From assembly GCF_026627445.1 (NCBI RefSeq), contig NZ_JAPNLJ010000018.1, positions 86,362 to 150,361 on the forward strand: DNA of 64,000 nucleotides, read 5' to 3'. A program made the position numbers and the translations under genes. The notes below the pieces were generated by a model, which saw nothing but the letters and a program-made list of their open reading frames with translations, had not been told where the DNA came from and did no database searches. This document shows, piece by piece, positions 7,480 through 14,740 of the stretch (position 1 is the stretch's first letter; each line of letters starts with the position of its first letter). Source of the DNA: Streptomyces sp. H27-H1. GTDB lineage: Bacteria; Actinomycetota; Actinomycetes; Streptomycetales; Streptomycetaceae.

Positions 7480-8925
7480 TCAGTCCGTACGGACTTCGGA
7501 GCGGTCGCCGCTCCACAGCGTGTGGTACGAGCCCTCGCGGTCGGTGCGCCGGTAGGTGTGCGCACCGAAGAAGTCGCGCTGGCCCTGGGTCAGAGCCGCC
7601 GGGAGCCGCTCCGAGCGCAGGGCGTCGTAGTACGCCAGCGAGGCCGCGAAGGCCGGCATCGGAATGCCCTGGCGGACCGCCGCCACCAGCACCTCGCGCC
7701 AGTCGTGCTGCGCGGCGCCGATCTCCTCGGCGAAACCGGCGTCGGCGAGCAGGCTCGGCAGCTCGGGCCGGGCGTCGTAGGCGGCGCGGATCCGGTCCAG
7801 GAAAGCGGCCCGGATGATGCAGCCGCCGCGCCACAGCGAGGCCACGGCGCCCGGGTCCACGCCCCAGCCGTACTCCTCGCTGCCGGCCTGGATCTGGTGG
7901 AAGCCCTGCGTGTACGAGACGATCTTCGAGGCGTACAGGGCCTGCTCGACCTGGGCGGCGAAGGCGTCCGCGGCTTCGGCGGAGAGCGGCTCGGCCTTCG
8001 GGCCCGCCAGGCCCCGCGCGGCCGTGCGCAGCTCCCCGTGGCCCGACACCGCGCGGGCGAAGACGGCCTCGGCGATGCCCGACACCGGCACGCCCAGGTC
8101 GAGGGCGATCTGCACGGTCCAGCGGCCGGTGCCCTTCTGCTCGGCGGCGTCGGCGACCACGTCCACGAACGGCCGACCGGTCGCGGTGTCCGTGTGCGCG
8201 AGCACCTCGGCGGTGATCTCGATCAGGTACGAGTCCAGCCGGCCCTTGTTCCAGGCGCGGAAGGTCTCGGCGATCTTCGCGGGTGAGTAGCCGGCCACCT
8301 CGCGCAGCAGGTGGTAGGCCTCGGCGATGAGCTGCATGTCGGCGTACTCGATGCCGTTGTGCACCATCTTGACGAAGTGCCCGGCGCCGTCGGGGCCCAC
8401 GTGCGAGGTGCAGGGGGTGCCGTCGGCGGCCTTGGCGGAGATCTTCTCCAGCAGTGGGCCGAGCGAGGCGTAGGACTCCTCGGAGCCGCCGGGCATGATG
8501 CTCGGGCCGAGCAGCGCGCCCTCCTCGCCGCCCGAGATCCCGACGCCCACGAAGTGCAGGCCCTGCTCGCGAAGCTCCTTCTCGCGGCGGCGGGTGTCCT
8601 CGAAGTGGGCGTTCCCGCCGTCGATGATCACATCGCCCGGCTCCAGCAGCGGGGCGAACTCGCGGATCACCGTGTCCGTCGGCTCACCGGCCTTCACCAT
8701 GATGATCAGACGGCGCGGGCGCTCCAGCGCGTCCACGAACTCCTTCGCGGTCCCGGCGGCGACGAAGGAGCCCTCGTGGCCGAACTCCTCCACGAGCGCC
8801 GTGGTCTTGGCGGTGGTGCGGTTGTGGACGGCGACGGTGAATCCGTTGCGGGCGAAGTTGCGGGCGAGATTGCTGCCCATCACCGCGAGGCCGGTGACGC
8901 CGATCTGGGCCGTGCTGCTGGTCAT
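7480..8925 (-). CDS. gnd: 6-phosphogluconate dehydrogenase, NADP-dependent, decarboxylating
   Basis: A 481-residue protein, the full length of the long dimeric class. ATG 8925 is chosen because CAGGAGC lies upstream and the product begins MTSSTAQIGVTGLAVMGSNL with the Rossmann glycine motif. NRTTAKT after strand two supplies the Arg that selects NADP. The substrate and catalytic motif FVKMVHNGIEY with its lysine lies near residue 180, and IIDGGNAHFEDT near 125. The enzyme converts 6-phosphogluconate to ribulose-5-phosphate and CO2 in the pentose phosphate pathway. It is divergent from the Rpf-like gene, with 207 bases between. Confidence 0.97.
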   Translation of the reverse strand: MTSSTAQIGVTGLAVMGSNLARNFARNGFTVAVHNRTTAKTTALVEEFGHEGSFVAAGTAKEFVDALERPRRLIIMVKAGEPTDTVIREFAPLLEPGDVIIDGGNAHFEDTRRREKELREQGLHFVGVGISGGEEGALLGPSIMPGGSEESYASLGPLLEKISAKAADGTPCTSHVGPDGAGHFVKMVHNGIEYADMQLIAEAYHLLREVAGYSPAKIAETFRAWNKGRLDSYLIEITAEVLAHTDTATGRPFVDVVADAAEQKGTGRWTVQIALDLGVPVSGIAEAVFARAVSGHGELRTAARGLAGPKAEPLSAEAADAFAAQVEQALYASKIVSYTQGFHQIQAGSEEYGWGVDPGAVASLWRGGCIIRAAFLDRIRAAYDARPELPSLLADAGFAEEIGAAQHDWREVLVAAVRQGIPMPAFAASLAYYDALRSERLPAALTQGQRDFFGAHTYRRTDREGSYHTLWSGDRSEVRTD

Positions 8926-9070
8926 GTGCGTGCGCTCCTGAGTGCGTCGACAGTGCATTCGATGTGCGGAGGAATGCAGGAGTTCCGACGCTACATCGGT
9001 GGAGATCCTTGGCGGTGTCCTACATTCGGCGGGAAATCAACTTCCGCCCGAACGCTTCTTGTTGTGCGCC

Positions 9071-9099
9071 TTGTCATGTTCCGGTCGCGGCGTTAGGTT
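9071..9099 (+). promoter_or_regulatory. Probable promoter of the Rpf-like hydrolase gene
   Basis: TTGTCA at 9071-9076 and TAGGTT at 9094-9099 with a 17-base spacer form a near-consensus vegetative promoter. Initiation near 9106 leaves a short leader. This favours translation from ATG 9121 or 9133 over ATG 9112. I find no c-di-AMP (ydaO-type) riboswitch core in this region, although such elements precede some rpf genes. Confidence 0.55.
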
Positions 9100-9132
9100 G
9101 CGAGGCTCCTGATGTCTTCGATGGGGGCTCCC

Positions 9133-10359
9133 ATGGGTGTACGGGGCCGGCACCGCCGGTATCAGCCGAGCAGCATCAACCGCGCTTCGCTCGTCGTCAC
9201 CGCCGGCGGCGCCGGGATCGCGCTGCCACTGATCGGCGCGGGCGCGGCGCACGCCGCCTCGGTGGACACCTGGAACAAGGTCGCCGCCTGCGAATCCACG
9301 AGCAGCTGGCACATCAACACCGGCAACGGCTACTACGGCGGACTCCAGTTCAGCCAGAGCACCTGGCGCGCCTTCGGCGGGACCGCGTACGCCGCCCGCG
9401 CCGACCTGGCCACCAAGGCGCAGCAGATCGCCGTGGCGGAAAAGGTGCTGAAGGGTCAGGGGCCGCAGGCCTGGCCGGTCTGCGGGAAGAAGGCCGGACT
9501 CAGCCGCAGCGGCCCGGCGCCCGCTCTCGGCGCGGAGGGCAAGGCCGCCGCCCCGGCGAAGGCGGCTCCCAAGGCGGCTCCCAAGGCCGATCCGAAGGCG
9601 GCCCCGCAGGGCACGGCGGCCCGTCCCGCCGCAACCCCCGTGCTGCCCGACTCCTACGTCGTCGCCTCCGGGGACTCGCTGTCGGCGATCGCCACCGAGC
9701 GCAGCGTCGAGGGTGGCTGGCAGTCCCTGTATGCGACCAACCGGGCCACCGTGGGCGCGGATCCGGACCTGATCTTCCCCGGACAGCGGCTCAACCTGCG
9801 CATCACGGCCGCGCCGCCGGCGCAGGACCCGCAGAAGCCGCCGCGCACCGCCGAACCGGTCAAGCCCGTCGAACCGGCGGCGCGCACACCGGAGGCGAAG
9901 CCCTCGCAGAAGCCGCGGCCGGAGCCCGTGACGGTCCAGCCGCAGTCACCCTCGGGAGCGTTCAGCGCCCCCGTGGACGCGGGCCTCGGCACCGCCTACC
10001 ACGTCTCGGGTTCGTCCTGGTCCAGCGGCTACCACACCGGCGTCGACTTCCCGGTGGCCACCGGGACGACCGTCAAGGCCGTCGGCAGCGGGCAGGTCGT
10101 CTCAGCGGGCTGGGCCGGGGCGTACGGGTACCAGGTCGTCATCCGGCACACCGACGGCCGGTACTCCCAGTACGCGCACCTCTCGGCGCTCTCGGTCAAA
10201 ACCGGCTCGGCGGTCTCCGGCGGACAGCGGATCGGCCGCTCCGGCTCGACCGGCAATACGACCGGGCCGCACCTGCACTTCGAGATGCGCACGGGACCCG
10301 GCTACGGCACCGACATCGACCCGCTGAAGTACCTGCGCGCCCACGGCGTCCACATCTGA
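9133..10359 (+). CDS. Secreted Rpf-like transglycosylase with LysM and M23 peptidase domains
   Basis: A 408-residue secreted protein. Three in-frame ATGs exist (9112, 9121, 9133); I prefer 9133, which gives MGVRGRHRRYQ and a signal peptide ending AGAAHA at about residue 41. Residues 42-115 form an Rpf-like lysozyme fold with the catalytic glutamate in AACESTSSW (about residue 54) and GLQFSQSTW. A Lys/Ala/Pro linker follows. LysM (SYVVASGDSLSAIA) spans about 173-226 and M23 about 275-400, with HTGVDF and GPHLHFEM as zinc ligands. It should cut both glycan strands and cross-bridges, for example at spore germination. The arrangement recalls RpfD of S. coelicolor as I remember it. Confidence 0.92.
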   Translation: MGVRGRHRRYQPSSINRASLVVTAGGAGIALPLIGAGAAHAASVDTWNKVAACESTSSWHINTGNGYYGGLQFSQSTWRAFGGTAYAARADLATKAQQIAVAEKVLKGQGPQAWPVCGKKAGLSRSGPAPALGAEGKAAAPAKAAPKAAPKADPKAAPQGTAARPAATPVLPDSYVVASGDSLSAIATERSVEGGWQSLYATNRATVGADPDLIFPGQRLNLRITAAPPAQDPQKPPRTAEPVKPVEPAARTPEAKPSQKPRPEPVTVQPQSPSGAFSAPVDAGLGTAYHVSGSSWSSGYHTGVDFPVATGTTVKAVGSGQVVSAGWAGAYGYQVVIRHTDGRYSQYAHLSALSVKTGSAVSGGQRIGRSGSTGNTTGPHLHFEMRTGPGYGTDIDPLKYLRAHGVHI

Positions 10360-11274
10360 GGCAGGGGCCGGGGCCGGGACCGGAGCCGGGGCAGTGGCCG
10401 GAGCCGGTCCCGACCGTACGAGCCCACGCGCTTCCCGGGGCGCGAGGGTGAGCAGGACCAGCCCGGTCGCCGCCGCCGCCGCGCTCACCAGCGCCGCGGC
10501 GGCGCCGGCCGCCCCGTAGCGGAAGCCCTCGTCGAACAGTGCGATGCCGACCGCCGCCGCGACCACCGGGTTGGCCACCGTCAGGGTGGCCAGCGGCGCG
10601 GTCAGCCCGGCGCCCCGGTAGGCCGCCTGCGACAGCAGCAGCCCGGTGGCGGCCAGCGCGGCGATCGCGGCCAGTTCCGGCCACAGCGTGACCAGGGCGT
10701 CCGGGGCGAAGCTCTCGGCCACCGACTTCGTGGCCGCCGACTTCGTGAACGTCGATCCCATCCCGAAGGCCGCCCCGGCCGCCGAGGCCAGCAGGACACT
10801 GCGCGCGCTCACCCGCCGCACCCGGCGCGAGGCGAGGAACAGCACGGCCACCAGGACCCCGGTCGCCGTCAGGAGAAGATCCTGCTCGCCGCCCGACAGG
10901 GACTGCTCGTCCCGCCCGCCCCCGCCCGTCAGGGCCAGCAGCCCGGCCAGCCCGGCCGTGGCCAGGACGGCCCCGCGCCAAGCGGCGGCGCCCGCCCGGC
11001 GCCGTACGAAGACGGCCGCCAGCGGGAGTGCGAAGACGATGGTGAGCGCCCCGAGCGGCTGCACCAGGCTCAGCGGCCCGTAGGCCAGCGCCACCACGTG
11101 CAGCAGGGCTCCGAGGCCGTTCAGCGCGATCGCCGCGTACCAGGCGGGCCGGCGCACCGGGGCGTACGAACCGCCCGTGTCGGCGGACGCGACCCGTTCC
11201 TGCACGATCGCTCCGGCCGCGTACGCCACGGCGGACACGAGGCAGAGCAGGACCGAAAAGGCGAGGGCACTCAT
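10102..11274 (-). CDS. DMT/EamA-like multi-pass membrane protein
   Basis: A 390-residue frame from ATG 11274. Nine to ten hydrophobic helices fill the first 290 residues, from LAFSVLLCLVSAVAYAAGAIV to TGLVLLTLAPRE, with the repeat-like halves of drug/metabolite transporters. After that comes an Ala/Pro linker and about 85 residues that run antisense through the M23 domain of the convergent Rpf-like gene. The frame has no stop before 10102, so the genes overlap by 258 bases. The start lacks an obvious ribosome-binding site; a GTG lies nine bases upstream. Substrate unknown. Confidence 0.8.
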   Translation of the reverse strand: MSALAFSVLLCLVSAVAYAAGAIVQERVASADTGGSYAPVRRPAWYAAIALNGLGALLHVVALAYGPLSLVQPLGALTIVFALPLAAVFVRRRAGAAAWRGAVLATAGLAGLLALTGGGGRDEQSLSGGEQDLLLTATGVLVAVLFLASRRVRRVSARSVLLASAAGAAFGMGSTFTKSAATKSVAESFAPDALVTLWPELAAIAALAATGLLLSQAAYRGAGLTAPLATLTVANPVVAAAVGIALFDEGFRYGAAGAAAALVSAAAAATGLVLLTLAPREARGLVRSGPAPATAPAPVPAPAPASDVDAVGAQVLQRVDVGAVAGSRAHLEVQVRPGRIAGRAGAADPLSAGDRRAGFDRERREVRVLGVPAVGVPDDDLVPVRPGPAR

Positions 11275-11474
11275 AAAAGTCACAATGCCCGAGTCCGGAG
11301 AGCTATTCCTCCCCCTACAGGCGGGGCCGCATACGACCGTGGTCGTACTCCGTACGCAGTAGTCGGGGACGGGGGAGTGCGTTTGTCTTCCCGCGTGAGG
11401 GATCCGTACACTAGCCCTTTTGGGGACTTCCGCAGCCGGCGGACGCGGACGACTGATCAAGGAACGACAGCGGT

Positions 11475-12950
11475 ATGACGGTGACCGAAGACAGCCAGGA
11501 GCAGGGCCACGCCTTCGGGCCGGGTATCGACCCCGACCGCCTGGCGCTCTGCCTCAGCGTGCTCGACGAGCTCGACAAGATCGACGTCGACCACCCTGAC
11601 GCGATCACCGTGCGCCGCGCCACCGCCGGTGTGTACCGGACGGTCAAGCAGCGCCGCCGCCAGGACCGCCGCGCGGCCAAGACCGCCAACGACAAGGCCG
11701 TCACCGAGGCGACCGCGACCGGCTCCGCCGAACGCATCGACGACGAGACCCAGGGCAACGCCCTGAGCGCCGCCACCACGGGTCCGATCGCCGGAATCCT
11801 GCAGCGTCCGCGCTCCTGCTACGTCTGCAAGACCCGTTACGTCGAGGTCGACGCGTTCTACCACCAGCTCTGCCAGGACTGCGCCGCCTTCAACCACGCG
11901 CGCCGCGACGCCCGCACCGACCTGAGCGGCCGCCGCGCCCTGCTCACCGGCGGCCGCGCCAAGATCGGCATGTACATCGCGCTGCGGCTGCTGCGCGACG
12001 GTGCGCACACCACGATCACCACCCGCTTCCCCGGTGACGCGATCCGCCGCTTCAAGGCGATGCCCGACAGCTCCGAGTGGCTGCACCGGCTGAAGATCGT
12101 GGGCATCGACCTGCGCGACCCGGCCCAGGTCGTGGCACTGGCCGATTCGGTGGCCGCCGAGGGCCCGCTCGACATCCTGATCAACAACGCGGCGCAGACC
12201 GTACGCCGCTCCCCGGGTGCCTACAGCGAGCTCGTGGCCGCCGAGGGCGCCCCGCTCCCGGCGGGAGAACTGCCGAGCTCCGAGGTCATCGGAACCTTCG
12301 GCAGCGGCAGCGTGGACCGCGTGGCCGCGCTGCCCACCGGCAAGGGCGAGAAGCTCAGCGCCCAGGACATCACCGAGCTCGCGCTGGTCTCCGGCTCGGC
12401 CTCGCTGGAGCGGATCGCCGCGGGCACCGCGATCGACGCGGGCGGTCTGGTCCCCGACCTGCACGACACCAACAGCTGGATCCAGACGGTGTCCGAGGTG
12501 GATCCGATCGAGCTGCTCGAAGTGCAACTGTGCAACTCCACCGCGCCGTTCATCCTGATCAGCAAGTTGCGTCCGGCGATGACCGCCACCGAGGCCGGCC
12601 GCCGCTACGTCGTCAACGTCTCGGCGATGGAAGGCGTCTTCAGCCGCGGCTACAAGGGCGCCGGCCACCCGCACACCAACATGGCCAAGGCCGCGCTGAA
12701 CATGCTCACGCGCACCAGCGCCCAGGAGATGTTCCAGAAGGACCAGATCCTGATGACGGCCGTCGACACCGGCTGGATCACCGACGAGCGCCCGCACCCG
12801 GACAAGATCCGCCTCGCCGAGGAGGGCTTCCACGCCCCCCTCGACCTGGTCGACGGCGCGGCCCGGGTCTACGACCCGATCGTTCGCGGCGAGCTCGGCG
12901 AGGACCTGTACGGCGTCTTCCTCAAGGACTACGCGCCCGCCAACTGGTAG
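11475..12950 (+). CDS. SDR-family oxidoreductase with N-terminal zinc ribbon
   Basis: A 491-residue protein from ATG 11475. Residues 1-110 are a charged helical region. CYVC at 115-118 and CQDC at 133-136 form a probable zinc ribbon. A short-chain dehydrogenase Rossmann domain follows: LLTGGRAKIGMYIA (about 156-169), DILINNAAQ (about 232-240) and NVSAMEG (from 381). The usual YxxxK is replaced by THR401-N-M-A-LYS405, so the catalytic tyrosine is missing while serine and lysine remain. It is nearly twice the usual SDR length. A strong terminator follows, so it is probably monocistronic. Substrate unknown; it may act as a sensor or structural protein rather than a reductase. Confidence 0.85.
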   Translation: MTVTEDSQEQGHAFGPGIDPDRLALCLSVLDELDKIDVDHPDAITVRRATAGVYRTVKQRRRQDRRAAKTANDKAVTEATATGSAERIDDETQGNALSAATTGPIAGILQRPRSCYVCKTRYVEVDAFYHQLCQDCAAFNHARRDARTDLSGRRALLTGGRAKIGMYIALRLLRDGAHTTITTRFPGDAIRRFKAMPDSSEWLHRLKIVGIDLRDPAQVVALADSVAAEGPLDILINNAAQTVRRSPGAYSELVAAEGAPLPAGELPSSEVIGTFGSGSVDRVAALPTGKGEKLSAQDITELALVSGSASLERIAAGTAIDAGGLVPDLHDTNSWIQTVSEVDPIELLEVQLCNSTAPFILISKLRPAMTATEAGRRYVVNVSAMEGVFSRGYKGAGHPHTNMAKAALNMLTRTSAQEMFQKDQILMTAVDTGWITDERPHPDKIRLAEEGFHAPLDLVDGAARVYDPIVRGELGEDLYGVFLKDYAPANW

Positions 12951-12970
12951 GCCGCGTCCCCGCATCCAGC

Positions 12971-13013
12971 GCGCGCCCCCGCTCCCCCTCCCAGAGGGGG
13001 AGCGGGGGCGCGC
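12971..13013. terminator. Perfect 19-bp stem terminator
   Basis: Arms at 12971-12989 and 12995-13013 are exact reverse complements (GCGCGCCCCCGCTCCCCCT and its complement) around a five-base loop, 21 bases after the SDR stop. No T tract follows, as is common in streptomycetes. The symmetry would stop transcription from either side. Confidence 0.85.
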
Positions 13014-13377
13014 GTCGTTGAGGCGGTCGGCCGTAGGCCCCCGCGCCGTGACCAGTTCCAGCGCCGGGCGCAGTCCTCCGGTACGCCCGCGTCCAGGCCC
13101 GTCGCCCGACCGCGTATCACCCGTATGGCGCCGTCGAGCGGATCGGCCGTTTGCGACGCCCCGCCGTGCGAGGTGATGGACTCGTGGCGAAAGCAAGCTG
13201 CCGGAGTGGATTTTACCTTTCCATCGAGCGGGGGTGCGCTCATATGTGTACTCTGATCGCCATGAGGGCCCCAACACGGGCCTCGCTCCACCAAGGCGCC
13301 ACCGCGTCCGGTAATCCTCTCTTCCCGCACCGGCGTGCGGTTCGCCCGCCGGGTTACGCGACACAAAGGAGTGCGCG
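13014..13377 (+). other. Long leader region before the 58-residue gene, no gene seen
   Basis: About 360 bases without a convincing reading frame on either strand. The part from 13200 to 13260 is less GC-rich than the surroundings and contains TACTCT at 13249-13254, a possible -10 hexamer without a matching -35. A perfect short hairpin CCGCAC CGGC GTGCGG lies about 35 bases before the AAAGGAG ribosome-binding site. The region may be a structured 5' leader, but I recognise no riboswitch class. Confidence 0.4.
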
Positions 13378-13554
13378 GTGACACCAGAACTAACGAAGAC
13401 CGATAAGGCGCTGAAGGAACGAACGGGGTCGCGGAGCAGCAAGCGCCCCGAGACCCTCGGCAATCTGGAGGTCTGGGCCCGGTCCGCTCCGATCCGTCTC
13501 GCCGGCTACGAGGACGACCTCGCGGAGCCGCACATCCTGCCCGGCATCGACTAG
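13378..13554 (+). CDS. 58-residue protein of unknown function
   Basis: GTG 13378 with an ideal AAAGGAG six bases upstream opens a 58-codon frame ending TAG 13552-13554. The product is hydrophilic and charged: Lys/Arg-rich in residues 1-23 (TKTDKALKERTGSRSSKRPE), then LEVWARSAPIRLAGYEDD and a C-terminal LAEPHILPGID. It has no cysteine, no signal peptide and no hydrophobic segment. The basic front half and the distinct acidic C-terminal half with Trp, Tyr, His and Pro recall a leader-core peptide, but no modifying enzyme is certain nearby. A terminator follows directly, so the gene is probably monocistronic. I do not recognise the family. Confidence 0.7.
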   Translation: MTPELTKTDKALKERTGSRSSKRPETLGNLEVWARSAPIRLAGYEDDLAEPHILPGID

Positions 13555-13565
13555 TCCCGCCCAGT

Positions 13566-13605
13566 CCGCCCGTCCGCCCGGTGTGCACCCCGGGAGGGCG
13601 GGCGG
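13566..13605 (+). terminator. Hairpin terminator after the 58-residue gene
   Basis: Bases 13566-13580 pair with 13591-13605 with one wobble and one mismatch around a ten-base loop. It begins 11 bases after the stop codon. Confidence 0.6.
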
Positions 13606-13756
13606 CGGCGTGCGCCGGCTCCTCCGAGCAACCGGCAGAATGTGCGCCCGATGCCGTACACGGCCCCGGAGTTCCCCGGATCCGTACGCCGTCGGCGTCA
13701 TCGCCGAGAGCGATCAAGGGTTCCGCGCACCACCGGTCCCGTCCAGGCTGACCTGC

Positions 13757-14740
13757 ATGAAGCTTCTGATGCTGGGTGGAACCGAATTCGTCGGGCGCGC
13801 GATCACCGAAGACGCCCTGAACCGCGGTTGGGAAGTCACCGTCTTCCACCGCGGGCACCACGCACCCCCGGCCGGCACCACGGCCTTGCACGGGGACCGC
13901 ACCGCCCCCGGCGGCCTGGACGCCCTCGCCGAGGGGAAGTGGGACCTCGTCGTCGACACCTGGGGCGGCGCCCCCACCGCGGTGCGCGACAGCACCCGGC
14001 TGCTCGCCGGCCGGACCGGCCGGTACGTGTACATATCCAGCCGCTCCGTGCACACCTACCCCCTCCCGGCCGGTACGGACGAGGACGGCCCACTGGTCGA
14101 AGGCTCGCCCGACGCCTCCTGCGTTTCCTACGCCGAGGACAAGCGCGGCAGTGAGATCGCCGCCGTGGAGGCCTTCGGCGACCGTGCCCTGCTGGTCCGC
14201 GCCGGACTCATCATCGGCCCGTACGAGAACGTCGGCCGGCTGCCCTGGTGGCTGAACCGCACCGCCCGCGGCGGCCCGGTGCCCGCCCCCGGACCCCACG
14301 GCCTCGCGCTCCAGTACGTGGACGTGCGCGACCTCGCGCACTGGACCCTGGACGCCGCCGAGGCCGGGCTCGGGGGCCCGTACAACCTGGTCTCCCCGGT
14401 CGGCCACGCCACGATCGGCAGCTTGCTGGAAGCCTGCGCGGCGGTGACCGGCGGGCGGGCGGAGCTGCGCTGGACCGATCCGGCGCGCATCGAGGAGGCG
14501 GGCGTACAGCCCTGGACGGAGCTCCCGGTCTGGGTGCCCGTGGGGGAGATGCACGACTACATGTACGGCGGCGACGTCACCAAGGCGCTCGCGGCGGGCC
14601 TGAAGTGCCGCCCGGTCCAGGAGACCGTCGCCGACACCTGGGCCTGGCTCCAGGAGCTCGGCGGAGTCGCTCCGCAGCGCGCCGACCGGCCCTCCCCGGG
14701 CCTGAGCGCGGAACAGGAGGCCGCCCTACTCGGGCTCTGA
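13757..14740 (+). CDS. NAD-dependent epimerase/dehydratase-like protein
   Basis: A 327-residue extended SDR from ATG 13757. MKLLMLGGTEFVGRAI is the N-terminal nucleotide-binding GGTxFxGR motif. ISSRSVHTYP and SYAEDKRGSE occupy the catalytic Ser and YxxxK positions, with Tyr and Lys present (YAEDK). LQYVDVRDLAHWTLDAAEAGLGG is the typical C-terminal epimerase segment. Such isoflavone-reductase/NDP-sugar-like proteins act on unidentified substrates. The ribosome-binding site is weak. Its stop lies within the convergent LMF gene end, a 15-base overlap. Confidence 0.87.
   Translation: MKLLMLGGTEFVGRAITEDALNRGWEVTVFHRGHHAPPAGTTALHGDRTAPGGLDALAEGKWDLVVDTWGGAPTAVRDSTRLLAGRTGRYVYISSRSVHTYPLPAGTDEDGPLVEGSPDASCVSYAEDKRGSEIAAVEAFGDRALLVRAGLIIGPYENVGRLPWWLNRTARGGPVPAPGPHGLALQYVDVRDLAHWTLDAAEAGLGGPYNLVSPVGHATIGSLLEACAAVTGGRAELRWTDPARIEEAGVQPWTELPVWVPVGEMHDYMYGGDVTKALAAGLKCRPVQETVADTWAWLQELGGVAPQRADRPSPGLSAEQEAALLGL

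Noticed and set aside
8926..9132. c-di-AMP (ydaO-type) riboswitch before the Rpf-like gene
   Set aside because: Expected from knowledge of some rpf genes, but the promoter at 9071-9099 leaves only a short leader and the conserved core bases are not seen.
13021..13180. Minus-strand stretch resembling a small acyl-CoA carboxylase epsilon subunit (IRVIRGRATG)
   Set aside because: Only a few residues match, the conserved Pro-Glu-Glu-Leu segment is missing and there is no start with a ribosome-binding site.
13151..13381. 76-codon plus-strand frame before the 58-residue gene
   Set aside because: No ribosome-binding site, no protein-like pattern, and it overlaps the promoter-like AT-rich part and the ribosome-binding site of the better supported gene.
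11457..13463. 668-codon minus-strand frame across the SDR gene and the leader of the small gene
   Set aside because: Composition is that of a complementary shadow. The plus-strand SDR has clear motifs and the minus frame has none.
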